A stretch of DNA of 23,235 nucleotides from Suillus spraguei (GCA_016800925.1 JABCPU010000865.1:1-23235), one strand, 5' to 3'. Positions 1 to 11,000 are shown, counted from the first letter of the stretch. Made by a program: numbers and translations. The notes: generated by a model from the letters alone, not told the origin.

Positions 1-943
1 TGTGCATTCAGCCCGACTGGATCATCCACAAGAAGCCCAAGGAAGATTGGCACCAACCTGTGTAGATCAGTATTAATGTATCATACATAAGTGAATAAAC
101 ATACCTGTTCCATCATATTCACCTCCTTGGGTGTGTTTGTCAGGCACGAAGGATGTGCAGTCCAACATGAGCGCGCATGTCTGTAACTTTACCAGCACAG
201 ACAGCAAGTCATTATGCACTCCCCATCAGAGGCTATCAGAAGGTTTGTTCCCTCAGAACAAGGAATAGCCGAGTGCCTGAAGATTGTCAGTTGCGTGCCC
301 ACCAGTAAAAAAAGACATACATCGGCAAGTCGATATGGGAATGTCTTGATGTCAGAGGGAGTCACATACACGAGGGACTTGGGAGAAACACTGGTTTCAA
401 GGCTCTTCTCCAAGAGGAGTCCGCAGGCAGCCTCAAGAGCACCTTGAGAAACTTGCCATGTACTCTGCCCCCCTTTAATCTCCATGAATCATCGCTGTTT
501 GATGTTGTCATGAAGCCTGATGAAGGTCGGTTCAGGGTTGACAGGTTCCACAAGTGAACCAGGGACGCTGATGATGACCACGCGCACTGTGGAATCTGAT
601 GTGCTTGAATCACCAAATAACTCTTGATGTACCCTCCATTCCATAGAAATTGCAGCGAGGTTGGCGATGAATCTGAGGAATGATTGGCCGCAATGATGGT
701 AAGCAGTTGTCCAGTTATTTTTGCAGTTGTTTGTGCAGCTTTCATGATTGCGACATTGATAGACAAATGGGAGATATTGTTGACCACAAGACAAGTTGAA
801 CAAAGAATGCCGATAGAAACTGTACAGCCAGAATGAATGAAGGTTAGGAAGATGTTTGCCAACCAGAAATAAGTTGCTGTCAGTAATTCATCCTGTTGAC
901 ATGTCAATCCACTTGTTGACCTTGGTGTATCCTGCATGCACGC
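1..943 (-). pseudogene. C-terminal part of a shattered multi-copy fungal gene (piece 7 of 7)
   Basis: This is the last visible piece of the minus-strand gene that starts at 23090. Coding-like stretches occur in more than one frame: 'SINVAIMKAAQTTAKITGQL' and 'FLWNGGYIKS' (about 750-600), 'VVIISVPGSLVEPVNPEPTF' (about 580-515) and 'KGGQSTWQVSQGALEAACG' (about 480-420). Single-base indels separate them. A conserved-looking 'HAGYTKVNKWIDM' block continues the frame broken by LTR1 at 944. A 47-bp GT..AG intron is visible at 104-58 (minus), followed by 'VGANLPWASCG' and an in-frame TGA. A Cys/His-rich stretch near 190-140 may be a decayed zinc-finger-like motif. The gene runs off the window, so its true end is not seen. 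From memory this matches the C-terminal half of an agaricomycete repeat family of unknown function. Non-functional: frameshifts, stops and an upstream LTR. Confidence 0.72.
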
Positions 944-1878
944 TGTGACAAACAAACTCACGCGAGAGCTTGAAATGGCACATTTTCATATAGGTGTCAC
1001 ACGGCAATCATTATCCTTACCCTTCGGCTTCACTGTCCTACTTTACCATGCGTTTACCCCTATCTAATGGTATCGTTCGCGCACTCCAGAAGCCTCATTG
1101 CAGCTTAACGGCTGTACTGCGGCAACTTTCCCGCAAAGCAGTGATCTTTCGGCAATCTCCGTGAACCCATTAGGCATACAAGCAAGATTTCAACCGTCCG
1201 TCCTATGTCCATCCAGTCTCGCCGGTACGTGATGTTTTGTAAAACTGTGTGCAGTCTTATTACATGTCTGCTGCAGTTTAATCCTATCCCTTCCGTTTCC
1301 ATAGCTATTCCTTTCATATAAAATTCCTAGGTACCCGTACTCTTTCCTTACTTTTCCCTCTATGGTACACACGGTACTTAGGAATTGTCACCACTACTGT
1401 CTTCAACGGAATAAGTCTTTTGCCGAAGTTACTGTCTCTTAAGAATTGTTTTACTGCTGCATGCACCACCGCTCTCTACCATTTTCCCGCGCTTCGCCGC
1501 TTGCGCTACGCTTTCCCGCGCTTCATCACTACACTTCACCGCTTGTTTTACTGCCAGTTTCCCACACCTTACCACAGTTTTACCGCACACACTACCGCAG
1601 TTTTACCACTTTTGCTACCGCTTGTCTACTGCTTTCCCATGCTTACCGCTAGTATTACCGCTAGTTTCCCACAGACCAGAGGTCACCGCTAGCATCTCGC
1701 TACCTCCGATGGCAGTCTTGCACCACAGGTTGGGCATTATTAGACTATACTAACTTAGCATTCCCTTTAGGGTCGAACGTTCTTGCCTCGCAAAGTAGCA
1801 GACTAGGTAGAGCGCAAGACTCGCATACTAGCTTAGGCCGTGGTTTATCTACAGCCCAGGCTAGATTGTATCTTTACA
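944..1878 (+). repeat. Solo LTR1 (935 bp, TG...CA, 4-bp TSD ACGC)
   Basis: It begins TGTGACAAAC and ends GTATCTTTACA. It is flanked by perfect 4-bp duplications ACGC at 940-943 and 1879-1882. An inverted, diverged copy lies at 3028-3968, and the 4494-7886 insertion shares its first and last sequences. No internal coding region is present, so it reads as a solo LTR of an LTR retrotransposon; a short non-autonomous element is the alternative. The stretch 1440-1680 is a degenerate run of TTTTACCGC, GCTTTCCC and TACTGC words. Many CpGs are intact, unlike LTR2. Removing the LTR and one ACGC restores the interrupted host codons (Glu-Cys-Val-His-Ala-Gly-Tyr). Confidence 0.85.
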
Positions 1879-3027
1879 ACGCACTCCAGCTGGTTGCAGG
1901 ATTTAGATGCAAAATCTTTGTTGATGACAAGGCGGCAGATGGTTTGTTTGTGGATCAGCAGTTTTTGAACAACAAGTAGTCTTTGGGATGTACTCCTGGC
2001 CTCCTGGAAGAGGGGGGCAGACAGATCAGGGTGAACTTGATGCAATTGAGTGGAGGGTACATCTGCATCAGCTTGTGTGACCAATGCTTCCTCAAACATC
2101 AGCTCATAAGTCTTGTCATTGACATCAGTGTGCGCGATATTGGGATACAGAAGAGGGAGGGACACTGGCATCCTCTGGGTCTTCATCAGAGATTCCTAAG
2201 TATTTGTTCATACCAAATGGACATAGCATATCGACAGCGGGATCAGAGAAGAGAGTCGGAAATGAAAGTTGATTGGATCAATCTGTGATGCTGTAAGATC
2301 ATTAAGGACATGTCCCGACCCGTTTGCCATGCCAAAGGCAGATCACATCACCCAGATATAATATCTCCCTTCCACATAACATTGATTGATGTGGTTGATG
2401 GTGTCATGTTATGTGCCCAGCTTGAGATGACGGTGACCTGGATCAAGCTCAGGGTGACGCTTGAAGACACTGTCAATATCTTTAGCAGCCCCCAAATGAT
2501 CAAGAACCTGTGAATAAGAACAGCCAGAATTGTGGCCTCCAATCATTCGAGTGCAAACCAAATGAAGCTCCAGGCAATCATTGCCAGAGTCTCCAAGGAA
2601 GAACTTCTCTCCCAGATCAAAACATGCTGTTTCTGAATACAGAATATAACATTCTTCACCATGGTGTGAGTGTTTTAGTAGAGTTGATATGGCATGAATG
2701 CATGGTGGTGAGAGTGGAAGATTGCGAATGAGAGGTGGGCATAATGACTAAGGTACTGAACTTGTTCAGTTAGCGAGAGAGAGATGTCGATAAATGGAAG
2801 TAGGATCGACTCAATGATGTCACTGAGAAGCTTGACAGACATCAAGTCCGCATGTAAGTCGATATCGGTAGAGAATGAATTGTCGATGCTTGCTTGCTGG
2901 GACTTTGAGAGTGAGACAATGGCTTGCATGAGTTTGATGGCACGTGGCATGTCTTGAGGATCATCAGGGTGGAGAAGTTTTGATAATGCTAGCTTCATCA
3001 TGAGCAGGTAACCATATAAGGTACCAC
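1879..3027 (-). pseudogene. Middle/C-terminal part of the shattered fungal gene (piece 6 of 7)
   Basis: Coding-like blocks in descending coordinates are: 'YLIWLPAHDEAS' just after LTR2; 'LLHPDDPQDMPRAIKLMQAI' (about 2970-2910); a long open stretch to 'LSFAIFHSHHHAFMPYQLY' (about 2675); 'FFLGDSGNDCLEL' (about 2610-2570); 'RMIGGHNSGCSYSQVLDHLG' (about 2555-2495); 'AAKDIDSVFKRHPELDPGHR' (about 2494-2430); 'WKGDIISG' (about 2370); 'DMLCPFGMNKYLGISDEDPE' (about 2235-2175); and 'TDVNDKTYELMFEEAL' up to 'CNQLECV' at LTR1. Frame changes near 2980, 2420, 2240 and 2180 plus several stops make it a pseudogene. The motif order agrees with my memory of an agaricomycete multi-copy family with no assigned function. 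Residues expected to be Arg appear as His or Cys, consistent with CpG decay. Confidence 0.75.
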
Positions 3028-3968
3028 TGTAAGATACAATCTAGCCTGGGCTGTAGATAGACCATGGCCTAAACTAGTATGCAAGTCTTGCGCTCTACCT
3101 AGTCTGCTTCACTTGTGAAGGCAAGAACGTTCAACCCTAAAGAAAATGCTAAGTTAATATAGTTTGATAATGCCCAACCTGTGGTGTGAGAATGCTGTTG
3201 GAGGTAGCAAGATGCTAGCGGTGACCTCCAGTCCATGGGAAACTAGTGGTAAAACTAGCAGTAAACATGGGAATGCGGTAGGCAAGCCAGTAGTGTAAGC
3301 AGTAAAACTGCGGTAGTACAAGCAGTAAAACTGCAGTAAAGCGTGGGAACTTCGGTGGTAAAACAAGCGGTGAAGCTGTGGTAAGCGTGGGAAAGCAGTA
3401 GCGCAAGTGGTGAAGCACAGGAAAAGCAGTAAAGACCGGGTGGTGCATGCAGCAGTAAAGCAATTCTTAGAGACAGTAACTTTGGTAAAGGACTTTATTT
3501 CATAGTGACAGTAATGGTGACTATTCCTAAGTACTGTGTGTACTATAGGAGGGAAGTAAGGAATGAGTACAGGTACCCAGAAATTTTATACTAAGGAATA
3601 GCTACAGAAATGGAAGGGATAGGATAAACACGCAGCAGACATGTAATAGACTGCACTTCAGTTTACAAACATAATGTACCGGCGAGACTGGATGGACATT
3701 GGATGGACGGTAAATCTTGCTTGAGGATGCCTAATGGGTTCACAGAGATTGCCAAAGATCACTGCTTCACAGGAAAGTTGCCCACAGTACAGCTGCTAAG
3801 CTGCAATGAGGCTTCCAGAGTGCGGAACGATACCATTAGATAGGGGTAAACACATGGTAAAGTGGTACAACATAGGATGGTGAAGCCGAAGGGTAAGGAT
3901 AATGATTGCCGGTTGACACCTGTACGAAAATGTGCCGTTTTAAGCTCAATGTGAGTTTTCTTGTCACA
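3028..3968 (-). repeat. Solo LTR2 (941 bp, inverted relative of LTR1)
   Basis: On the minus strand it begins TGTGACAAGAAAACTCAC and ends GTATCTTACA, and it aligns along its length with LTR1. The minus-strand flanks are GCAG before and GTGG after. They differ by two transitions, and both derive from GCGG by CpG decay on opposite strands. GCGG also fits the protein: it gives TCG CGG TAC CTT (Ser-Arg-Tyr-Leu) in the interrupted gene. Many CpGs of LTR1 are TpG or CpA here (for example GGGTCGAAC versus GGGTTGAAC), so LTR2 looks older. No coding content. Confidence 0.8.
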
Positions 3969-4493
3969 CTGCGAGAGCATCATACATTAATGATACGACC
4001 ATTGTTGAGTGTGATACCTGCAGGGGAGCGAATAAGCATGCATATACCTAAGTCAATTGAGAATGCATACTCAATGAAAACAAAACAAAACTCACATTTA
4101 AAAATGTGCTTGAAGTCAAAGTCCAGTGTCACCTCGTTGTCACCAGTTAAGGTGTTCAGCCCAGGCATATCTGACAATGTAGCATATAGCAGAGAATCTG
4201 AGGAGAGGGGTTTCTTGATGAAGAGCCTGTGTCCTGTGGTGCAGCATATTGCATCACCATCCATAGCAATGACCACACTGGTCTGACAAGTGTATCAGTG
4301 CCTGTCGCACTCCAGTGCTTGATAGCACGAGTGAGAATTGCCTCCATGTCAGCAGCATTTTCAGTCTTGCAGGTTGGAGCTGCTAACACGGGGTACAGTT
4401 CATCTTCCCCAAAACACGCAACACCAATTACTGTGACCTCCTTGCTGAGGTGTACTTCCTGATTGTGAATCTTCTGAGCGATGTGAACAGCAG
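3969..4493 (-). pseudogene. Central core of the shattered fungal gene (piece 5 of 7)
   Basis: In descending order the blocks are 'AVHIAQKIHNQEVHLSKEVT', 'ACFGEDELYPVLAAPTCKTE', 'PVWS', a one-base deletion, 'MDGDAICCTTGHRLFIKKPL', 'LSDMPGLNTLTGDNEVTL' and 'LDFDFKHIFK'. Then comes a 48-bp GT..AG intron (4095-4048) and 'ICMLIRSPAGITLNNGRIIN', ending at LTR2. The conserved Asp/Glu/His residues in 'DGDA', 'TGDNEVTLDFDFKH' and the following 'SPAG...NNG' block resemble the layout of RNase H-fold transposase cores (inference). The Cys-Cys after 'DGDAI' is probably a CpG-decayed Arg-Arg (TGC TGC from CGC CGC). It joins piece 4 across the 4494-7886 insertion in frame as Tyr-Asp-Ser-Ala-Val-His. Confidence 0.78.
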
Positions 4494-5001
4494 TGTGACA
4501 AACATATTGGTGCTGGCCTTAAAGCCCTATCCTTCGCACACATCTCATGTCTATAGGAAACTCCTCTCATCCAAAGGCCGTCTTACTCCCTTAGTGCATA
4601 CCGGCGGCATCTCATGCTTACCACACACCATACCGATTGCCACACCACATTCCACGTACTGATGTCCTTCCATGTCCTTGCCACATCCACATAGCTCCAT
4701 TTGGTGCGTAGTTTGTACATGACCATTTATCACTGATCCCACAGCAAGTCTTATTACATGTCGCCTCATGCCACAGCTGCCTCACTGTCTTTTAGAATAT
4801 GAAAAACAGAAAAGTTCACTGAATTTCAATATTCTCCATGGTCAACGGTTCAGACAAATACCAACAGTTGATAACATGGTCATTCATGGGGAAAAGGGCA
4901 AACAACTCTTTCTTGTCTTTGTTTGATCAAAGGACAGGGAGATAAAATCAGTAACTGGCGCGATGCAGTGCTTGTGATTTTATAAGACAAGTACAGACTT
5001 G

Positions 5002-5021
5002 TGATGATGATGATGATGATG
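5002..5021. repeat. (TGA)n microsatellite
   Basis: Six consecutive TGA units followed by a partial unit. It lies in the non-coding block, with no sign of function. Confidence 0.9.
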
Positions 5022-5700
5022 TATGTTGATATGCGGTGATGCTACTCCTAACTCTCACTAATTAATGGAGTCAACTAAGCATCTAGCACTGATCAGACTA
5101 TCCAATATGTATGTCACTTCAAAACCAACTCTCTGCTGCTCAGACACTTCACAATGAGTATGACACAGGTCAGAACAGAGTACACCCTCTTGATGTAGTC
5201 TTAAGTGGCCAAGCTATTGATATTGTTGAATGACTGCTAGTCTTATTGTCTTCCCGAATTAACTAATGGAATATATGAATGCAATATTCTCCCCACAGAA
5301 ATGTGTTCTGTGTTGTAAAGAGAACTAGATGTCGTTGACACTAGATGACTAGTAACCTTGCACTAGCTAGTGTGAGAATTTGTGATGATTTGGTGGCTTG
5401 CTGATGTGTCTGTATGTCATGAGAAATAATGTCCAAAGACTGGAGTGAAATAACTTAATGTTTTTACTCAGTATGCTTGCTTAATGCTTAGATTCACACT
5501 TATTATATTGGGTAATATATAATTTATTAGAGGGGCTCCTTGGCCTACCCTCCTCTGAGTGTGAGAAACTATTGCCTGACTAGTGTACTGGTCACTGGTG
5601 TGATGGTTGTTGACAAGATTGCTCTTTTTTCAGAGAGGGAAAGTGGGCTCCTTATATATTATTCTAAAGGTGGCTGTACATACTACCATACAAGGAAAAA

Positions 5701-5820
5701 TGACTCATAATGACTCAGTATGACTCACCAAGAATGGCTGTGCTTAGCTGTGCTAGGCTATGCTTGGCTATGCTAGGCTGTGCTTGGCCATGACTCATTA
5801 TGACTCACTATGAAGGCTGT
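5701..5820. repeat. 10-bp periodic minisatellite with five TGACTCA words
   Basis: Nearly every 10th base starts a TG-led decamer. TGACTCA starts at 5701, 5711, 5721, 5791 and 5801. Between the two groups lie decamers of the type TGCTAGGCTA/TGCTTGGCTG. TGACTCA is the known consensus for Gcn4/AP-1-type bZIP proteins, but no gene nearby would be an obvious target, so a simple minisatellite is the default reading. Confidence 0.8.
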
Positions 5821-6583
5821 GCTACTGATTACTAATGTAAACTACTGTATCTATGGAATCTTCCAGAATGTCATAGAATTCTCTCCTTAGGCTGGTCACA
5901 TGACTGATCACATGATTGATTACATAACTCTGTCTTTCATCAGCACTGTTCAAATGTCAATTTCTTCAACATCACAATGTTTTGATGTTTTCACAAAACA
6001 ACATTCCATAAGTAGGTTAAAGTTTGAAAAAGGAAAAACATAAGGCATGGGAAGTATGGTGTATAATGGGAAAGCTATGTTGGATAAGTATTATTTTTCA
6101 ACAGATAAGTGCATAGAAATGATTGTAGGCTCGGAAAATACTTGAATAAATTCTTGTAAGGTTCAGAAAGGTATAGAAAATTATAGGGAAAATTATGGGG
6201 TGTCATATGGAATGTGGTAGACTAAAATGCAGTCATGATCATGTACAAAACAGGTTTTGTGTGTGTCATTGTGCTACATTTACATAGTGGCGGTTACTGT
6301 ACTTGAGTGCTACTGATCTCGCCTGAAGCATTCCGAGTACATACAATTTAGGATATAAGCACTGTGTACCCCACATGATACAGTACCTAATTTGTACCTC
6401 ATTTTCACCGTACTATAGATCAGGATTATTGTCTAGCTCTGGATCTACCCAGTAGTGGACTTAGTCTTCAAAGTTCTTTACTGCTCATTAATTGATTTTG
6501 CTTTTTCACTGTTACTGTTGGCACACCGCTAGATCCTTGACCCCTATTTTGACTGAACTTTGCACTTACTGCTACTTTACCGC

Positions 6584-7523
6584 TGTAGTGAGAAAAGTCA
6601 CGCTGACCGTCAAAACCCCGTTTTCGACAAGCGTCTCATTAGCGTCTGCAGTGGCAACTGAAGAATTTCTTATAGTGAGGAAATAGCCTTTTTGCTCCAC
6701 TAAGGCAGAACCGTTCTTCTCCTGTGAACCCTTACTGGATCCTCACGCCAATGCCCTCATGTCCTGTCCTATTCTGTCTAGAATCCATTGGTGCGTAGTT
6801 ACCTTGCTTCCGCCGTTACTAAACCTATGGCAGGATTTACCTTACATCCCAAGGGGCCGCTGCACGCTGTGCGCCTGTTTATTAAGTACCCTGTTTATTT
6901 TCTTTCTCGCTACCGGACTCGCATAGCTATCTCGTACACACTCGCATATGTTAAAAAGGACTCAACATACATACCATTACTTTTACTTCCTGTTACATCC
7001 CTTCACTAGGACTTAGTATCTGAAACGCTCGCTAGTCGCAATCTATTTGCCTTTGAACTCTTCTCTGTTCAAACTTCACTCATTGATTTAGCTGCTGGTG
7101 ACTTTACTGCTCGAAGTACCACGCGACTTTTGACTTCGTTACTTGTAACCGGACCACGGCCAGTGATCTCACTGGGTCGTTACCTCTATCACCAATGTTC
7201 CCACTTGTATGGAGTTGCTGCTACCGCTACCGCACCGCCGGTAGTAATAACATTTTCATCTTGCTCAAGTAACTTTGTTCTTGCTCTCACTAGCTAACTG
7301 TTGCAGCTATCCTTACCGTGCAAGTACCGCCGATATACCGCTACTGCCACTAACATCGAAAGTTGGAATTCTCATTGCCTTATTAGTACTTCGTTGTTTC
7401 CTTCGCACTAACTTAGAAGGAATTGCTTCTATTGCAGTCCTCTTGGGTCGAACATCTCACTCGCACCTTCAGTAGGATTATCGCTGCGCTTATACTTAGG
7501 CCAGCGCTAGTTTCTTTGTTTCA
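6584..7523 (+). repeat. Solo LTR-A (940 bp), nested in the old LTR
   Basis: It begins TGTAGTGAGAAAAGTCACGC and ends CTTTGTTTCA. An inverted homologue, LTR-B, lies at 20533-21496, and matching both copies defines the ends. Flanks are CCGC (6580-6583) and CTGC (7524-7527), a 4-bp target duplication with one CpG transition. It shares the word GGGTCGAAC (7445-7453) and TACCGC-rich sequence with the LTR1 family, so the two are probably related LTR families. No internal coding region. Confidence 0.83.
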
Positions 7524-7886
7524 CTGCTGAAAGTACCGCAGTTTTCTTTACTGTTTCTTTGCACCGCTCGCACCTTACTGCTACTGCTGACTTTATCACT
7601 TGAAATCGCTTGACACAATGTTTCCAAGCATTGTTTCAACCATGGTAGTACCACTACATACAATGTCAATTCCAATGGCATCTTCGCTAGCTGCAGCAGC
7701 TTACCACTGACTATGACACTACTTTCACACATTGGTTTGACTCGAACTTAGCTATACTAACAGGCATCCCCCTTTAGGGTCAAATGCTCTTGTTCAACAA
7801 GTGAAGCAGACTAGACGGAGCACAAGACTCACATACTAACTTAGGAGGTAGTTTATCTACAGCCCAGGTTAGGTTGTATCTTTACA

Positions 7887-7984
7887 GTGGAGTCGTATGT
7901 GCACAAGACCGGATTAACAAGGTTGGAGTGTTTCCAACAAAGACCACCGATCATGTTGTACTTGCCGAAATGAATCACCATTTC
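7887..7984 (-). pseudogene. Short piece of the shattered fungal gene between LINE and LTR (piece 4 of 7)
   Basis: These 98 bp read in one frame on the minus strand as 'EMVIHFGKYNMIGGLCWKHS' followed by 'NLVNPVLCTYDS', with no stop. Upstream it joins piece 3 across the LINE (…Ala-Leu-Glu-Glu-Met…). Downstream it joins piece 5 across the LTR insertion (…Tyr-Asp-Ser-Ala-Val-His…). The continuity of one reading frame through both excisions is the best proof that these flanks were a single exon. It is too short to recognise without that context. Confidence 0.75.
7978..7984. repeat. LINE target-site duplication, 3' copy
   Basis: CCATTTC here matches 14308-14314 exactly. The match extends to 9 bp (CCATTTCTT) if the first two T of the poly(T) are counted. 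On the minus strand it reads GAAATGG next to the poly(A) tail. Confidence 0.85.
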
Positions 7985-8018
7985 TTTTTTTTTTTTTTTT
8001 TTTGAATCCTTGTTTATT
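7985..8018 (-). other. LINE 3' end: poly(A) tail and AATAAA signal
   Basis: Plus-strand T19 at 7985-8003 is the poly(A) tail of the minus-strand element. AATAAA (minus, 8018-8013) lies ten bases upstream of the tail, in the normal range for a cleavage signal. This marks the LINE 3' end and is not a transcription terminator of the + strand. Confidence 0.85.
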
Positions 8019-8079
8019 GTTCGTTGGGGCTAAGCCCTATGTTGGACATCTCCTACATGTATGTACCTTGGTATTTACT

Positions 8080-11000
8080 CTATATATCTTGTCTTGGTAG
8101 CGTCTTGACAATGGTTCCGGCGTGGGCGGGAACTGTGATGCCTGTGAAGAGGCAAGCGGTTATGTTTGGGTTTGATTTCGTTCTATTATTCTCTCCTTTC
8201 CTCTTTTTCCTTGGGGGGGTAACATCTCCGAAAGTCTGCTCGAAGCATCTTGTACGTGCGATGTATTTCAGGGTCGCTCTCATTCCTTGAGTATCATTGA
8301 GCAAGTGCTTGATATTGTATTTGCGTGGGCCTACTTCGAGACGCATGGCGTCTCTCTGTCTGGTGAAGGTGGGGCATACTAATAGGAAATGATGTACTGT
8401 TTCCTTGTGCGCGTTGCAGTTTTCGCACTTGGCTGATTGGCTCTTCGATATCCGGTGTAGGTGTTTGTTGAGCGCTATATGACCCGTTCTGAGCTGAAAG
8501 AGAAGCGAGCTGTGCTTCCTTGGTAACGATGCAGTTTTTGCAGCGAATCTGTTGGAAGGAGCTGACTGGTCTATGGTGCGCAGGGCGGTGAACCTTGGTG
8601 AGTTGTTTGCTATTTCCGTCGCCTCGTCCTTTATTCTGCGGTGGTATGTCTGTTTGATCGCTGACTTACTACGTGGCAGTTCCTTGGTTTCGCCGTGTTT
8701 TGTTAGCAAGGATTTCAGGAGTTCGTTCATTCCCGATGATTTCCCTCTCGCTGCCTCTTTGCCTGCTCGTCCGCTGCTTCATTGCCCGGGATGCCCTTAT
8801 GCCCTGGCGTCCACCTGATGATGAGTTTCCTTCCATCATTGGCTGGGATGACCCTGCGTAGGTCGTCATGGAACATGTCCATCATGTAGTGTCCCAGTTG
8901 TGAACGGAAGGCTGATGTTGCGCGGATGGCTGCCTGATTGTCTACCCCCAGTGACATGGTACCCCCCCTTTCTCCTCCCTCTTCTTTTAGAAGCTGAACT
9001 GCCAGAATCATTCCCACAAGCTCTCATTCATACACCGTGTGCTCCGTGTCCTTGCCCAGGTAGAATCTCCGACTCTTAATCACTTCTCTGCCTCGCATGA
9101 TCACTGCTGCTGCCCCCACTCCTCCTTCGATCGAAGATCCGTCCGAGTATGCTCTTATGTCTTCTTCCGCCGATAAGTCTTCATCCGCTGCTCTCTCTGG
9201 TTTGTCTGCGATGTGCGTTTCGGTGTCTGGGGTCCACTTTGGATAGTGTCTGACCGGCCTAATCTTCTCTGTGGTGTCGGGGTCTATCTGGTACTCGTAC
9301 GTCAGTTTGTGCAGTGGAGACGGGTGTCGTTTTCTCCCCTTGAATTCCCTTTTTGCGCTGAACATGTACGCTGACCTGATGTCCTTTGCTAGTGGGTGAG
9401 TGTCTGGGAGTGTTGCCATGCGGAGTGTCGCCCTCAGGCAGATTTTGCAGAGTGTCTGTTGAAATGGTAAGACGTTAGCGTGCGCATCTAACATATCATT
9501 GGAAGTTGATCTTAGTCCTCCTGTTATTAGGGTCATGGCCATGTGCTGAACTCTCGACATCTGTGTGGCGAAGCCTTTCGGTCCCCTGCCCCCTCTCTGT
9601 TTCCCTCTCCCTTTTGCAACGAGGCCTGAGCACCAGACGTCCGCTGCGTAAAGCATTTTTGGCAGTATGACTCCTTCGTACAGCCGTTTCATCGCCCTTC
9701 CATGCATTCCTTTTGTCGGTCGGATCACCCTCATACATGCTAGTGCGTACTTTGTTCCTTTTGCAAGTGTGTAGGCCGCGTGTTCCTTGAAGTTGAGGTT
9801 CTCGTCTACGATCATGCCCAGGAACTTGTGTGATTTCGACGGTTGAATGGTGCAATTGCGGATGGTGATAGCTGGGCGGCGTTCTGGTGTGGTCTTGCGT
9901 GGGTTCTGTTCATCCGGTATGCACTTCCTTGATAGACATATTAGTGCTGTTTTCTCAAGTTCGAACTCAGCGTGGTGCCGTTCACTCCATTCTAATGCTC
10001 CTCCCCTTTTCTCCATCATGTGTCTGAGCTTTTCATTCGATTCCTCATATGATTTCGCTCTGGCTGCTAACGCGACATCATCGAGGAAGCCCAGGCTCAG
10101 TTCTCCTTTGCGTGGGTTGGGGTTAGCGACTTCCAGTACATCTGAGTTGTAGAAAATGAATGCTATTGGGGACAATGGACATCCTTGATCAAGTCCGTCT
10201 GGGACCTTGAAGAGTTTCGATTGGTAGTCGTCAAAGAAGAGATGGGTGGTTCTATTTTCGAGTCTTCTTCTGTACCATTCGACATACTGCATTGGTATCC
10301 CTTTTCTTTTCAGAATGTGCAGGAGTCTGTTTGTAACTACGCTTGGGAATGCCGCTTTTACATCGAGGAATAGTAGTGAGACGTGATCATCTTTCGATGC
10401 CCAAGCTCTGTTATGAATTTCTTAACATGTGGAGTGAGTCTACCGTCAATCTGCCTGGCCGTCCGCCGAAGTGCGTTGCTGGTAATAGGCCGTGTTGTTC
10501 TGCAATGTATGTGAGATGTCTGCTACGCAGGAGGATAGAAGCTTAGCCATGGTATCCAGGAGCATTATTGGTCTATACGCTTTTGGCACACTGTAGTCTG
10601 GCCTTCTGGGTTTTCTTAACACTATCGTTGATGAGCACTTCCATTCGTTCAGGTAGATTTTCAGTGTGAATGTAGCTCAGAAGATTGGTGCCATGTGAGG
10701 TACTATTAGATCCGCGCACTTGGTAAAGACTATGTTGCGAATTCCGTTCAGGCCTGGGGCTTTATGAGGAGCTAGTTTGGCTATTGCGCAGTAGATTTGC
10801 TGGTCCGTTATGGGCTCGAAATCGCATATTGGGGGGTCATAGTTGAAGTCTGGGTCTACTGAGTCGTTTTCCACCGGTGATCTGAAAAGACGTTATATAA
10901 CAGTTCACTTTTTCGAGCGTTATCCTGTGTTACACCATTTTGGCCGTCAGCCTGTTGGTCTTGTAATGTTTTTATTCTGGTGTGGATTTGGTCAGTTGGT

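Larger units (their letters stand above)
4789..6295. other. Unclassified ~1.5-kb AT-rich block inside the old LTR
   Basis: I find no convincing coding sequence, terminal inverted repeat or similarity to other parts of the window. It holds a GAT microsatellite (5002-5021) and a 10-bp periodic repeat (5701-5820). ACTGT occurs at both inferred edges (4784-4788 and 6296-6300), which could be a 5-bp target duplication or chance. The edges were placed from the expected LTR length and are approximate. Confidence 0.4.
4494..7886 (+). mobile_element. Composite insertion: old LTR of the LTR1 family, itself twice inserted
   Basis: The left end TGTGACAAACATATTGG (4494) matches the start of LTR1. The right ~140 bp (7745-7886), ending GTATCTTTACA, matches the end of LTR1. 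GTCTTATTACATGTC (4749-4763) is also shared with LTR1. Flanks are GCAG (4490-4493) and GTGG (7887-7890), both reachable from GCGG by CpG decay; the protein frame of the host gene requires TCC GCT there, which supports this. Subtracting nested LTR-A (6584-7523) and the non-LTR block (about 4789-6295) leaves about 0.94 kb, the normal LTR length. No coding sequence of its own. Which bases of 6296-6583 belong to the LTR is only inferred. Confidence 0.68.

Noticed and set aside
189..803. Independent small genes at the left edge
   Set aside because: Adjacent minus-strand frames join as one decayed gene with frameshifts, not separate genes.
1420..1692. Short plus-strand protein rich in Tyr, His, Phe and Pro
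   Set aside because: It translates the TACCGC/TTTCCC low-complexity part of LTR1; the matching region of LTR2 shows no coding conservation.
944..3968. A single DNA transposon with 940-bp terminal inverted repeats (LTR1 and LTR2) around a 1.15-kb gene
   Set aside because: Each repeat has its own 4-bp target duplication, the gene continues beyond both repeats in frame, and the two copies show different decay ages.
7985..8003. T19 run as a Pol III or other terminator
   Set aside because: It is the poly(A) tail of the minus-strand LINE, with AATAAA just upstream and a target duplication just after.
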